In this document: positions 35,815-44,005 of the stretch, one piece after another
How the letters are laid out: every line of letters begins with the position of its first letter
Position numbering within the stretch: the first letter of the stretch is position 1
Assembly (NCBI RefSeq): GCF_001570525.1
Contig: NZ_BBXC01000011.1
Coordinates: 186,001 to 250,000, forward strand
Direction: 5' to 3'
Length of the DNA: 64,000 bases
From: Herbidospora sakaeratensis
Lineage (GTDB): Bacteria; Actinomycetota; Actinomycetes; Streptosporangiales; Streptosporangiaceae
The notes under the pieces: model-generated
Told to the model about the DNA's origin: nothing
Seen by the model: the letters and a program-made list of their open reading frames with translations, nothing else
Databases searched by the model: none
Made by a program: the position numbers and the translations under genes

Positions 35815-36399
35815 CTAATCCGAAGGCCGCGAGGACGCCCTCGCGGCCTTCGTCATTCCGTCGACCGCCGCCACGACCGCCGCGCGGTGGCGCTCCCGCC
35901 TCGCCTCGTCGTGGGGGCCGCCCAGGGCGCGGATCGCGGGCGGGGTGAGGCTCCACGCCTGGGCCACGGCCAGCGCGATCATCAGGACGTCCATGCCGCG
36001 TTCGGCGTCGACCCCGAGGGCGGCCGCGAGCTCCCCCGACTTGTCGAGGTGGGCGGCCAGTTCGGCCGCGGAGGCGTCGGGCTTCTCCAGGGTCTTCCAC
36101 TGGGTCAGCCGCAGCAGGCCCGGGTCCTCGGCGAACCGGTCGAACAGCCGGCCGGCGTATCCCGGCAGGTCGCCGGGGGTGAACGGGATCAGGTCGGCCA
36201 GCACGCGGTAGCGGGCGTCGATGACCGCGTCGAAGAGCGCGTCCTTCGAGCCGAAGTAGGCGTAGATGGCCTGCTTGTTGGCCGAGGCGGCCGAGGCGAT
36301 GCGCTCCACGCGGGCCCCGGCGAGGCCGCGTTCGACGAACTCGTCGTAGGCGGCGTCGAGCAAACGGGCACGGGTGGCGGCGGAGTCGTAGACCATCAC
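35815..36399 (-). CDS. TetR-family transcriptional repressor
   Basis: The protein has 194 residues from a GTG (or 193 from the adjoining ATG). The N-terminal helix-turn-helix domain reads 'TRARLLDAAYDEFVERGLAG' then 'ARVERIASAASANKQAIYAYFGSK', with the usual 'YFGSKDALFDAV'. The C-terminal ligand domain is like that of the TetR_C type ('DLPGYAGRLFDRFAEDPGLL'). It is divergent from an SDR oxidoreductase gene; two related palindromes lie between them. TAGACT seven bases ahead of the GTG suggests a leaderless message. It probably represses both genes and responds to a substrate of the oxidoreductase. Confidence 0.92.
   Translation of the reverse strand: MMVYDSAATRARLLDAAYDEFVERGLAGARVERIASAASANKQAIYAYFGSKDALFDAVIDARYRVLADLIPFTPGDLPGYAGRLFDRFAEDPGLLRLTQWKTLEKPDASAAELAAHLDKSGELAAALGVDAERGMDVLMIALAVAQAWSLTPPAIRALGGPHDEARRERHRAAVVAAVDGMTKAARASSRPSD
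35821..35852. terminator. Bidirectional terminator between serC and the tetR-type gene
   Basis: CGAAGGCCGCGAGG and its exact complement form a 14-bp stem with a four-base loop. The hairpin overlaps the last codons of the convergent TetR-type gene and can serve both transcripts. Confidence 0.75.
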
Positions 36400-36411
36400 G
36401 TGCTTGAGTCT

Positions 36412-36429
36412 AAACCAACTGTTTGGTTT
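36412..36429. promoter_or_regulatory. TetR operator 1
   Basis: AAACCAACTGTTTGGTTT is a perfect inverted repeat with 7-bp arms and a 4-bp centre. It touches the -10 box of the repressor gene and is repeated in similar form 27 bases further on. Confidence 0.75.
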
Positions 36430-36438
36430 GCTATAAAT

Positions 36439-36456
36439 AAACCATCCGGTTGGATT
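36439..36456. promoter_or_regulatory. TetR operator 2
   Basis: AAACCATCCGGTTGGATT matches operator 1 in most positions (AAACCA ... TTGG ... TT). It sits just behind TATAAA (36432-36437), the likely -10 box of the oxidoreductase gene, so binding would block that promoter. Confidence 0.65.
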
Positions 36457-36479
36457 TATTGCTCAGAAGGAGATCGTCC

Positions 36480-37325
36480 ATGACGTCTGCGATCGTGACC
36501 GGCGGGGCCTCCGGCATCGGGTTCGAGACCGCACGCGGCCTGGTCGCCGCCGGGATCGACGTGACCCTCGCGGTCCGCGACCTGGACAGCGGGCGGCGCG
36601 CCGCCGCCGAGCTGGGCGGCGGCGTCGAGGTGGCCCGGCTCGACCTGGCCGACCTCGCAACGGTCCGCGCGTTCGCCGCGAAGTGGGACCGGCCGCTCGA
36701 CATCCTGGTCGACAACGCCGGGATCATGGCGCTGCCGGAGCTGACGCGCACCGGCGACGGCTGGGAGCTGCAGTTCGCCACCAACCACGTCGGCCACGCC
36801 GCGCTGACCCTGGGCCTGCACGACGCCCTGGCCGCCGCCGGCGCCGCGCGGGTCGTCGTGGTCGCCTCGGCCGCCCACCTGATGTCGCCCGTGCACTTCG
36901 ACGACATCCACTTCGAGCGGCGGCCGTACGACCCCTGGGAGGCCTACGCCCAGTCGAAGACGGCCAACATCCTGTTCGCCGTGGGAGCGGCCGAGCGGTG
37001 GAAGGGCGACGGGATCACCGTCAACGCGGTGCACCCCGGCGGCATCATGACCAATCTCCAGCGGCACCTCGACGAGGCCGCCCTGGCGTTCGTCGGCGCC
37101 AAGGACGAACACGGGAACACCCTCGCCGTGCCGCCGGGCTGGAAGACGCCGCAGCAGGGCGCCTCGACGTCTCTGCTGGTGGCCACCGGCCCGGTCGACG
37201 TGACCGGGCGCTACTTCGCCGACGACCGGGAGGTGCCGGTCGGGCCCGAATTGGCGGCCTACGCGGCCGACCCCGCACTGGCCGACCGGCTCTGGGAGGT
37301 GACCGGCCGGATGCTGGCGGCCTAG
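36480..37325 (+). CDS. Short-chain dehydrogenase/reductase (retinol-dehydrogenase-like)
   Basis: This 281-residue NAD(P)-dependent oxidoreductase has the cofactor motif 'TGGASGIGFETA', 'DNAGIMALPE', the Ser in 'VVVASAAHLM' and the YxxxK motif in 'EAYAQSKTANIL'. It belongs to the branch named for retinol dehydrogenases or WW-domain oxidoreductases, in which the long C-terminal loop follows 'HPGGIMTNLQRHL'. A canonical AAGGAG lies seven bases before the ATG. Control by the divergent TetR protein is likely from the two operators in front. Confidence 0.92.
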   Translation: MTSAIVTGGASGIGFETARGLVAAGIDVTLAVRDLDSGRRAAAELGGGVEVARLDLADLATVRAFAAKWDRPLDILVDNAGIMALPELTRTGDGWELQFATNHVGHAALTLGLHDALAAAGAARVVVVASAAHLMSPVHFDDIHFERRPYDPWEAYAQSKTANILFAVGAAERWKGDGITVNAVHPGGIMTNLQRHLDEAALAFVGAKDEHGNTLAVPPGWKTPQQGASTSLLVATGPVDVTGRYFADDREVPVGPELAAYAADPALADRLWEVTGRMLAA

Positions 37326-37330
37326 TACAC

Positions 37331-37741
37331 CTAGTCGAGGGAGGGCGGCGGAACCCAGCCGGGCGGCTGCTCCGCGGGAGCCCGTCCGGCCCGCCGGGCC
37401 AGTTCGTCGAGCAGCCGCAGGGCGTCGTCGAGGTCGACACTCTGCGCGAACCTGGACAGCACCGGAGAGCGGTCAGGGCTCTCCGCGAGGGCCGTCAGCA
37501 TCAGCTCGGTCAGGTGTTCCTCACGCGACTTCGTGGCGCCGTAGCGGAACGCCTTGCGTTCGGCGGTCCGGAACAGCAGCCGTTTTCGCACCAGCCGCTC
37601 GGCGACGGTCTGGATGGTCGTGTACGCCCACGGTTTCTCGGCCCGCTGGTTCAGCAGCGCCTGTATTTCGCGGATGAGCAGCGACTCCTTGGCGTCCCAC
37701 AGAACGTCCATGATCGCGCGCTCCAGGGGCCCCAGGTTCAC
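37331..37741 (-). CDS. BlaI/MecI/CopY-family repressor
   Basis: This 136-residue winged-helix protein ('LGPLERAIMDVLWDAKESLL', 'YTTIQTVAERLVRKRLLFRT', 'YGATKSREEHLTELMLTALA') is the standard BlaI layout. BlaI partners are usually BlaR1-type M56 metalloprotease sensors, but none is encoded next to it; its target is unknown. Start is a GTG. It follows the rhomboid gene on the same strand by 60 bases. Confidence 0.9.
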   Translation of the reverse strand: MNLGPLERAIMDVLWDAKESLLIREIQALLNQRAEKPWAYTTIQTVAERLVRKRLLFRTAERKAFRYGATKSREEHLTELMLTALAESPDRSPVLSRFAQSVDLDDALRLLDELARRAGRAPAEQPPGWVPPPSLD

Positions 37742-37801
37742 GAAATCGATTCTGTCAGGCTCTTCGCAGGTCGCGCCATGCGAACAGTGATGCGATCGTG
37801 C

Positions 37802-38434
37802 TCATTCGATGCTCGCGGTCGAGACTCGCGTAACGGGCGGCTTCCTGCGCCGCAGCACCCACGCCGCCAACACGCCGCCGATCAACCCGAACAGGTGGCC
37901 CTGCCACGAGATGCCCGTCTCGCCCGGCAGCACGCCCAGCAGGATCGACCAGTAGAGCGCGGCGACGATCACGCCGAGGACGATGTCGAGCAGCCGGAAG
38001 TCGAACAGGCCGCGCGCCACGACGTAGCCGAAGTAGCCGAAGACCAGGCCGCTGGCGCCCAGCGTGGTCGAGCCGGCCGCGCTCACCACCCAGACCCCGA
38101 GGCCGCTGACCAGGATGATGATCAGGCTGGCCCCGAGGAACCGGCCGAACCCGCGCATGGCCGCCAGCGAGCCCAGGATCAGCAGCGGCAACGAGTTGGC
38201 CATCAGGTGGGGGAATCCGACGTGCAGGAACGGCGCGGTGAAGATGTGGGCCAGCCCTTCGGGCTGGTGCGCCTCGATGCCGTAGTCGTCGAGGAAGCCG
38301 TCGCCGACGTAGTCGACGACCTCCAGCACCCACATCAGGCCCACCAGCAGCACCATCAGCAACACGGCGCCGAAGACTCCGGCCAGCAGGCCATGCACCT
38401 TCTGGGCGGTCGTGGGGGGAGTCTCGTCGCTCAT
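37802..38434 (-). CDS. Rhomboid-family intramembrane serine protease-like protein
   Basis: The protein has 210 residues from the ATG (MSDETPPTTAQKVHG) and six hydrophobic helices. The rhomboid landmarks are seen: the HxxxN of 'GFPHLMANSLPLLILGS', the catalytic Ser in 'LGASGLVFGYFGYVV' (GxSG) and the His in 'ISWQGHLFGLIGG'. So the Ser/His dyad is intact and proteolysis within the membrane is likely. Substrates are unknown. Confidence 0.92.
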   Translation of the reverse strand: MSDETPPTTAQKVHGLLAGVFGAVLLMVLLVGLMWVLEVVDYVGDGFLDDYGIEAHQPEGLAHIFTAPFLHVGFPHLMANSLPLLILGSLAAMRGFGRFLGASLIIILVSGLGVWVVSAAGSTTLGASGLVFGYFGYVVARGLFDFRLLDIVLGVIVAALYWSILLGVLPGETGISWQGHLFGLIGGVLAAWVLRRRKPPVTRVSTASIE

Positions 38435-38489
38435 GCCATAACGGTACGCAGTTCTCGTCATGAACGCGGAGTTCCCCCCAGCCGGTCGA

Positions 38490-39254
38490 TCATTCACCCC
38501 GCCATACCGGCGTCCTCTTCTCGGCGAAGGCGGCGGCGCCCTCCATGGCGTCCTTGGAGCCGAAGATCGGGTTCATGATCTCCGATTGGCGGGCGAACAT
38601 CTCGTCGAGCGGCCAGTCGACCGACTCGACGACGATCCTCTTGGTGCCCGCGAGCGACAGCGGCGCGTTCTGGGCGATCTTCCCGGCCAGCTCCTTGGCC
38701 GCCGCGACCGCCTCGCCCTCGGCCACGACCCGGTTGACCAGGCCCAGCTCGTAGAGGCGCTGCGCCGGGTAGAAGTCGCCGGTCAGGGCGATCTCCATGG
38801 CCACGTGGTAGGGGATGCGGCGGGGCAGCCGCATCACGCCGCCCGCGCCGGCGATCAGGCCGCGCTTGGGCTCGGGCAGCCCGAACTTGGCCGACTCGGC
38901 GGCCACGATCAGGTCGCACGACAGGGCCAGCTCGAACCCGCCCGCCAGGGCGTAGCCCTCGACGGCCGCGATCAGCGGCTTCTTCGGCGGCGACTCGGCC
39001 AGGCCGCCGAACCCGCGGTCGGGCACGAACGGCATGTCGCCGGTCAGGAAGCCCTTCAGGTCCATGCCGGCGCAGAAGGTGCCGCCCGCGCCGGCCAGGA
39101 CCAGGACCGACACGTCGGGGCGGGCGTCGAGCTCGTCGACGGCCGCCGCGATGCCCTGGGCGACCGCGCCGTTGACCGCGTTCTTGGCCTTCGGCCGGTT
39201 GATCGTCAGGACGGCCACGTTGCCGTCGACCTCGACCAGTACTTCATCGGACAT
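38490..39254 (-). CDS. Enoyl-CoA hydratase/isomerase (crotonase family)
   Basis: This 254-residue enzyme hydrates 2-enoyl-CoA in fatty-acid or related degradation. It shows 'VAVLTINRPKAKNAVN', the oxyanion-hole region 'GTFCAGMDLKGFL' and 'VEGYALAGGFELALSCDLIV', and 'KFGLPEPKRGLIAGAGGVMR'. Glu in 'LPEPKRG' is the conserved catalytic acid; the second Glu position is occupied by Ala/Gly (GAGGV), which is common in isomerase-like or degenerate crotonases. AAGGAG precedes the ATG, 11 bases behind the SDR stop, so the two form an operon. Confidence 0.93.
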   Translation of the reverse strand: MSDEVLVEVDGNVAVLTINRPKAKNAVNGAVAQGIAAAVDELDARPDVSVLVLAGAGGTFCAGMDLKGFLTGDMPFVPDRGFGGLAESPPKKPLIAAVEGYALAGGFELALSCDLIVAAESAKFGLPEPKRGLIAGAGGVMRLPRRIPYHVAMEIALTGDFYPAQRLYELGLVNRVVAEGEAVAAAKELAGKIAQNAPLSLAGTKRIVVESVDWPLDEMFARQSEIMNPIFGSKDAMEGAAAFAEKRTPVWRGE

Positions 39255-39265
39255 GGCGAGTCTCC

Positions 39266-40039
39266 TTACTTGGGCTGGAAGCGGATGCCGCCGTCGAAGC
39301 GGATGACCTCGCCGTTCATGTAGTCGTTCTCGATCAGCGAGCGGACCAGGTGGGCGAACTCGGCGGCGGTGCCCATGCGCTTCGGGAACGGCACCGGCGC
39401 GGCCAGGTGGGCCTTGAACGCCTCGGACTCGGGGCCGGAGCCGTAGATCGGGGTGTCGATGATGCCGGGGCAGATCGTCAGCACCCGCACCCCGATGGCG
39501 GCCAGGTCGCGGGCCGCCGGGAGGGTCATGCCGATGATGCCGCCCTTGGACGCCGAGTAGGCCACCTGACCGGTCTGCCCCTCGATGCCCGCCACCGACG
39601 CGGTGTTGATCACCACGCCGCGTGCGTTGTCGGCGTCGGCGGGCTCGGTCTTGGCCATCGCGGCGGCGCCGATGCGCATGAGGTTGAAGGTGCCGATCAG
39701 GTTGACGTCGATCACCTTCCGGTACGCCGCCAGGTCGTGCGGCGAGCCGTCACGGTTGACCGTGCGGGAGGCCCATCCGATGCCGGCGCTGTTGACCACC
39801 GCCCGCAGCGGCTTGCCCACCGCGACGGCGGCGTCGACGGCGGCCTGCACGGAGGCCTCGTCGGCGACGTCGGTGCGGACGAACAGCCCGCCCAGTTCGT
39901 CGGCCAGGGCCTTGCCGCGCTCTTCGTTGAGGTCGGCGATGACGACGGTCGCGCCGATTCCGGCCAGCTCACGGGCGGTGCCCTCACCGAGCCCGCTCGC
40001 CCCGCCGGAGATGATCGCTACACAGTTCCTCAGGTCCAT
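39266..40039 (-). CDS. SDR-family 3-hydroxyacyl-CoA dehydrogenase (HSD17B10-like)
   Basis: This 257-residue enzyme has the NAD-binding motif 'ISGGASGLGEGTARELAG', 'DLNEERGKALADEL', 'NSAGIGWASRTV', Ser in 'INTASVAGIEGQTG' and YxxxK in 'VAYSASKGGIIGMTLP'. The GIEGQTGQVAYSASK block and the C-terminal 'RMGTAAEFAHLVRSLIEN' are marks of the type II 3-hydroxyacyl-CoA dehydrogenase branch. With the hydratase gene directly downstream, it would supply two consecutive steps of acyl-CoA beta-oxidation. Confidence 0.92.
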   Translation of the reverse strand: MDLRNCVAIISGGASGLGEGTARELAGIGATVVIADLNEERGKALADELGGLFVRTDVADEASVQAAVDAAVAVGKPLRAVVNSAGIGWASRTVNRDGSPHDLAAYRKVIDVNLIGTFNLMRIGAAAMAKTEPADADNARGVVINTASVAGIEGQTGQVAYSASKGGIIGMTLPAARDLAAIGVRVLTICPGIIDTPIYGSGPESEAFKAHLAAPVPFPKRMGTAAEFAHLVRSLIENDYMNGEVIRFDGGIRFQPK

Positions 40040-40072
40040 ACGCGGACCATAACCAAAGAACCGAATGAAGTT

Positions 40073-40417
40073 CTACTCGGGGTGGCCCAAAATCGCGGTG
40101 TCGACGTCGGGATAGACCTTGATCCGCCGGTCGAGCCCGGTCGTGCGCAGAATTCGCGCCACGGGCGCCTGCGGCGCGGCGAGCGTCACGCCGCCGCCCT
40201 CGCTGGTGGCCAGCCGCCACGCCTCGATCAGCACGCTGAGGCCGCTGGAGTCCATGAACGAGAGCGACGTGAGGTCGAGCACCAGCACGGCGCCGTCCTG
40301 TTTGATCGCGTCGCGCACCTCGTCGCGCAGGAAGGGGGCGGTGAACAAGTCGAGCTCGCCCTCGACGGCCACCACCACGGCACCGGAGAGTGATCTCCGG
40401 GCAAGCCGCAGTTTCAT
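40073..40417 (-). CDS. STAS-domain anti-sigma factor antagonist
   Basis: This 114-residue single-domain protein has the SpoIIAA/RsbV motif 'LTSLSFMDSSGLSVLIEAWR', in which the second Ser of DSSG is the phosphorylated residue. AGGAGG lies seven bases ahead of the ATG. Dephosphorylated forms bind anti-sigma kinases and free a sigma factor; the phosphatase/kinase protein at 28053-30326 could be a partner, but linkage is not shown. Confidence 0.92.
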   Translation of the reverse strand: MKLRLARRSLSGAVVVAVEGELDLFTAPFLRDEVRDAIKQDGAVLVLDLTSLSFMDSSGLSVLIEAWRLATSEGGGVTLAAPQAPVARILRTTGLDRRIKVYPDVDTAILGHPE

Positions 40418-40493
40418 TGTCGAACCTCCTCCGCGAGGCCCACTTTACTGGTGCATCACCGTGAGTGAGGTCCTTGAACCGTAAGATCGCCTT

Positions 40494-41492
40494 GTGACAG
40501 ATGCCGGGATTCGGCTCCCCCAGGAACAGGTCAGCCCGCTGAGGGCCGTCCTGCGCCGGCTCTGGTACGCCCTGGCCGCCCTCGGCGCCGTGTTTCTGCT
40601 GGTCGCGTCCGACCTCGACGGATACAAGGACAGCTACGACGGCAAGGTGTCCCTGCTCGACGCGCTCTACTACGCCACGGTCACCGTCTCGACGACCGGA
40701 TACGGCGACATCACCCCGACCTCCGATCTGGCGCGGTTGATCAACATCGTGCTGGTGACCCCGCTCCGGATCGTGTTCCTGGTCATCCTGGTGGGGACCA
40801 CACTGGAAGTGCTCACCCGGCGGACCAGGGAAGATTTCCTCACCAACCGCTGGAGGTCCAAGTTGACCGGGCACACCGTCGTGGTCGGCTACGGCACCAA
40901 GGGCCGGGCCGCCGTGCGCACCCTCCTCGACAACGACCGCACCCGCGACTCGATCGTGGTGATCGACCCCAACGGCGGCGTCGTCCACGAGGCCAACGAG
41001 GACGGTTTCGTCGGCGTGGTCGGCGACGGCACCCGCAGCAGCGTGCTCCGGCGGGCCCGGATCGAGACCGCCAGCGAGGTGATCATCTCGACCCAGCGCG
41101 ACGACACCACCGCCCTGGTCGTGCTGACCGCCCGCAGCCTCAACCCGAAGGCCACGATCGTGGCGGCCGTCAGGGAGTCGGAGAACGACCCGCTCGTGCG
41201 CAGCAGCGGCGCCGACGTCGTGATCACCTCGTCGGAGGCGGCCGGGCGCATGCTCGGCGTGGCCACCCAGAGCCCCGCCGTCAGCACGATCATCGACGAC
41301 TTCCTCATGTACGGCACCGGCCTCGACCTCTACGAGCGCCCGGTCAAGCCGGGCGAGGTCGGCGGCACCTGCGACCAGGCCGAGGGCATGGTCGTGGCGG
41401 TCGTGCGCGACGGCAGGGTCATCCCCTACGCGAAGGTGCCCTCGCTGCAGGCCACCGACCGGCTGGTCGTCATCCACGTGCCGGAGGACTAG
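40494..41492 (+). CDS. Two-helix potassium channel with RCK (TrkA-N/TrkA-C) domain
   Basis: The protein has 332 residues. A first helix (WYALAALGAVFLLVASDL), a pore loop with the K+ selectivity filter 'VSTTGYGDITP' and a second helix (IVFLVILVGTTLEVL) precede a cytosolic Rossmann RCK domain ('HTVVVGYGTKGRAAVRTLLD', 'VVGDGTRSSVLRRARIETAS') and a C-terminal TrkA-C-like part. It is a tetrameric K+ channel gated by nucleotides or ions, similar to MthK/Kch. TAAGAT six bases ahead of the GTG suggests a leaderless message. Confidence 0.93.
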   Translation: MTDAGIRLPQEQVSPLRAVLRRLWYALAALGAVFLLVASDLDGYKDSYDGKVSLLDALYYATVTVSTTGYGDITPTSDLARLINIVLVTPLRIVFLVILVGTTLEVLTRRTREDFLTNRWRSKLTGHTVVVGYGTKGRAAVRTLLDNDRTRDSIVVIDPNGGVVHEANEDGFVGVVGDGTRSSVLRRARIETASEVIISTQRDDTTALVVLTARSLNPKATIVAAVRESENDPLVRSSGADVVITSSEAAGRMLGVATQSPAVSTIIDDFLMYGTGLDLYERPVKPGEVGGTCDQAEGMVVAVVRDGRVIPYAKVPSLQATDRLVVIHVPED

Positions 41493-42213
41493 GCACGGCG
41501 AAGCCGTAGGGCAGCTCCAAGCGGTGCTCGGCGAGCAGGCCGCCGTCGGCCAGGATGTCGCGGGTCGGCCCGTCGGCCGCGATCACGCCGCCGCTGAGGA
41601 TCACCGAGCGGTCGCAGAGCTCCAGGGCGTAGGGCAGGTCGTGGGTGACCATCAGGACGGTCACGTCGAGGCCGCGCAGGATCTCGGCGAGCTCGCGGCG
41701 GCTGGCCGGGTCGAGGTTTGAGGAGGGTTCGTCCAGGACCAGGATCTCGGGGTCCATGGCCAGCACGGTCGCCACCGCGACCCGGCGGCGCTGGCCGAAC
41801 GACAGGTGGTGCGGCGGCCGGTCGATCACCTCGGCCATGCCGACCTTCTCCAGAGCCGTGACGACCGCCTTCTCCAGCTCGGCGCCGCGCAGGCCCATGT
41901 TGGCCGGGCCGAAGGCGACGTCCTCGCGCACGGTGGGCATGAAGAGCTGGTCGTCGGGGTCCTGGAAGACCAGGCCGACCCGCCTGCGCACCTCCTTGAG
42001 GTTCTCCTTGCGGACCGGCAGCCCGGCCACGCTCACCTCGCCGTGCCCGGCGGTCAGGATCCCGTTCAGGTGCATGACCAGCGTGGTCTTGCCGGCCCCG
42101 TTGGGCCCCAGCAGGGCCACCCGCTCGCCCCTGGCGATCGAGAGGGTGACCCCGAAGAGGGCCTGCGTGCCGTCGGGGTAGGCGTAGGCCAGGTCGCGGA
42201 CGTCGAGGGTCAT
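41470..42213 (-). CDS. cbiO: Energy-coupling ABC ATPase (CbiO type)
   Basis: The 247-residue ATPase starts at an ATG that overlaps the cbiQ stop (ATGA). All ABC motifs are present: Walker A 'LLGPNGAGKTTL', Q-loop 'LVFQDPDDQLF' (the DPDDQ form is typical of ECF/CbiO ATPases), signature 'LSFGQRRRVAVA' (Gly to Phe variation), Walker B 'ILVLDEPSSNLD' and the switch His in 'MVTHDLPYA'. It drives cobalt or nickel import through CbiMNQ. The 3' end overlaps the convergent channel gene by 23 bases. Confidence 0.93.
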   Translation of the reverse strand: MTLDVRDLAYAYPDGTQALFGVTLSIARGERVALLGPNGAGKTTLVMHLNGILTAGHGEVSVAGLPVRKENLKEVRRRVGLVFQDPDDQLFMPTVREDVAFGPANMGLRGAELEKAVVTALEKVGMAEVIDRPPHHLSFGQRRRVAVATVLAMDPEILVLDEPSSNLDPASRRELAEILRGLDVTVLMVTHDLPYALELCDRSVILSGGVIAADGPTRDILADGGLLAEHRLELPYGFAVPSPPARG

Positions 42214-42947
42214 GACACGAACAGTACGGCCGAGGCCACCACGGGCAGCACGGCGGCCATGGCCCACTGCGCCTTCGGCGCCCGGCCGTCGGCCAGCGTG
42301 GGCATGACGCCCGTGTACCCCCGGCTGAGCATGGCCAGGTGCACCCGCTCGCCGCGTTCGTACGACCGGATGAACATCGCCCCCGCCGACTTGGCCAGCA
42401 CGGGGGCCTGCCGGAAGTCGCGAGCGGCGAAGCCCCGGGACTCGCGGGCGACCCGCATGCGGCGCATCTCGTCGAGGATGACCTCCAGGTAGCGCAGCAT
42501 GAACGTGGCGATCTGGATGAGCAGCTGGGGCACCCGCAGGCGCTGCGCGCCCAGCAGCAGGGCGCGCGGCTCGGTGGTGGCGGCCAGCAGGATCGAGGCG
42601 GCCACCCCCAGGGTGGCCTTGGCCAGGATGTTCCAGCTGGCCCAGAGCCCGGCGACGCTGAGCGGCACCCCCAGCACCTCGACCCGCTCCCCCATCCCGA
42701 TGAACGGGATGGCCACGGCGAACAGCACGAACGGCAGTTCCACCGCCAGGCGCTTGAGCACGTGTCCCGGCGGGATCCGGGCGATCAGGACGACGACCGC
42801 GAGGCTCAGGGCGTACAGGAGGAAGGCCGGGAACCTCTCCCGCGGCGTGGCCACCACCACGACGGCGAAGAGCACGACGGCGAGCAGCTTGCACTGCGGC
42901 GCGAGCCGGTGGATCGGCGAGTCGCCCGGCCGGTAGAGGCCCTTCAC
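42210..42947 (-). CDS. cbiQ: Cobalt/nickel ECF transporter T component (CbiQ)
   Basis: This 245-residue membrane protein has about five helices and the coupling motifs of T components ('RRMRVARESRGF' and 'ERGERVHLAMLSRGYTG', each an Ala-Arg-Gly/ SRG type motif that contacts the ATPase). Its start overlaps the cbiM stop and its stop overlaps the cbiO start, so all three are translationally coupled. Confidence 0.93.
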   Translation of the reverse strand: MKGLYRPGDSPIHRLAPQCKLLAVVLFAVVVVATPRERFPAFLLYALSLAVVVLIARIPPGHVLKRLAVELPFVLFAVAIPFIGMGERVEVLGVPLSVAGLWASWNILAKATLGVAASILLAATTEPRALLLGAQRLRVPQLLIQIATFMLRYLEVILDEMRRMRVARESRGFAARDFRQAPVLAKSAGAMFIRSYERGERVHLAMLSRGYTGVMPTLADGRAPKAQWAMAAVLPVVASAVLFVS

Positions 42948-43942
42948 GCCGCGGTCTTCTGGCGGACCGACCAGAGGATGGCCCCGCCGACCAGCAGGGT
43001 GATCACGACGCCGATGACCCCGGCGACCCCGACGGGGATGCCGCCGACGTCGCCGTAGTCGGCCAGGAAGAAGCCGCCGAACGAGTGGTCGGCAGCCGCG
43101 CCGATGAAACCCTCGTCCTCGGCGACCCGCTCCAGGCCGTCGGGCGAGGAGGAGGCGAAGAAGCTGACGACGCCCGCGAGGAGCAGGGCCACGATGCCGC
43201 CGCCGACGAGGAACGGCCGGACCGGCTTGGGCGTGCTCTCGGGCCGGGCCGGCTCGACGACCCGATCACCCGTGGCGGTCTTCAGGACCAGCGGCTTGGT
43301 GAGGAAACGGGCGCCGTACACGAGATCGGGACGGACCGCCAGCACGCTGCTGACGGTGACCGCGGTGATCAGCCCCTCGCCGATGCCCACGAGCACGTGG
43401 ACGCCGCCCATGGCGGCGAACACGGCGCCGGTCTCGATCGGCGCGGTGCCGCCGAGGGTGAAGAGGACGGCGAAGGTCAGCGCGGCGATCGGCACCGAGA
43501 TCAGCGCCGCCACGAACGACCCGGCGACGACCGCGGCCCGGTTCCTGGCCACCCGCGTGACCAGTTGGAAGATGCCCCAGCCGACCGCCGCCGGGATGAT
43601 CGCCATCAGCACGATGTTGATCCCGAGCGCGGTCAGCCCGCCGTCGGCGAAGAAGAAGCCCTGCACGAGCAGCACGACCGACACGCAGAGGACCGCCGTG
43701 TAGGGCCCGACGAGTATCGCCGCGAGCGCGCCTCCCAGGAGGTGCCCGGACGTGCCCGCCGCGATCGGGAAGTTGAGCATCTGGACCGCGAAGATGAACG
43801 CCGCGACCAGGCCCGCCATCGGGGCGGTGCGGTCGTCGAGTTCGGTCTTGGCCTTCCGGAGGGCCACGGCGACTCCGGCCACCGCCACGACACCGGCGCC
43901 GACGGCGACCGGGGCGGTGAAGAAGCCATCTGGAACGTGCAC
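42944..43942 (-). CDS. cbiM: Cobalt/nickel ECF transporter S component, CbiM fused to a CbiN-like PDGLE domain
   Basis: This 332-residue protein begins MHVPDGFF: the His2 of mature CbiM/NikM (MHxPDG) is a metal ligand, so the GTG start is well supported. The CbiM part ends at about residue 220; the C-terminal part has a helix, a 'SSPDGLERVAEDEGF' PDGLE motif and a final helix, i.e. a fused CbiN/NikN. 'MLNFPIAAGTSGHLLGGALA' is the conserved core. Whether Co2+ or Ni2+ is carried cannot be told; no B12 riboswitch fits in the 61 bases upstream. Confidence 0.93.
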   Translation of the reverse strand: MHVPDGFFTAPVAVGAGVVAVAGVAVALRKAKTELDDRTAPMAGLVAAFIFAVQMLNFPIAAGTSGHLLGGALAAILVGPYTAVLCVSVVLLVQGFFFADGGLTALGINIVLMAIIPAAVGWGIFQLVTRVARNRAAVVAGSFVAALISVPIAALTFAVLFTLGGTAPIETGAVFAAMGGVHVLVGIGEGLITAVTVSSVLAVRPDLVYGARFLTKPLVLKTATGDRVVEPARPESTPKPVRPFLVGGGIVALLLAGVVSFFASSSPDGLERVAEDEGFIGAAADHSFGGFFLADYGDVGGIPVGVAGVIGVVITLLVGGAILWSVRQKTAA

Positions 43943-43987
43943 GGCGTTCCTCCACTTTTGTACGAATTTTCCACAACAGTAGAGCAG

Positions 43988-44005
43988 TTGCGAGTCATTC
44001 GCATT
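43988..44005. promoter_or_regulatory. Fur-family-like metal operator upstream of cbiM
   Basis: TGCGAGTCATTCGCA (43989-44003) is a perfect inverted repeat with 5-bp arms; with flanks the minus strand reads AATGCGAATGACTCGCAA. It shares AATG..AAT.A......CA with Zur/Nur-type boxes of actinomycetes. It lies 46 bases before the cbiM start, where a metal-responsive repressor would act. It also covers the last codon and the stop of the upstream gene. Confidence 0.45.

Noticed and set aside
43943-44003. Cobalamin riboswitch upstream of cbiM
   Set aside because: Only 61 bases separate cbiM from the next gene and no B12-box-like sequence is present.
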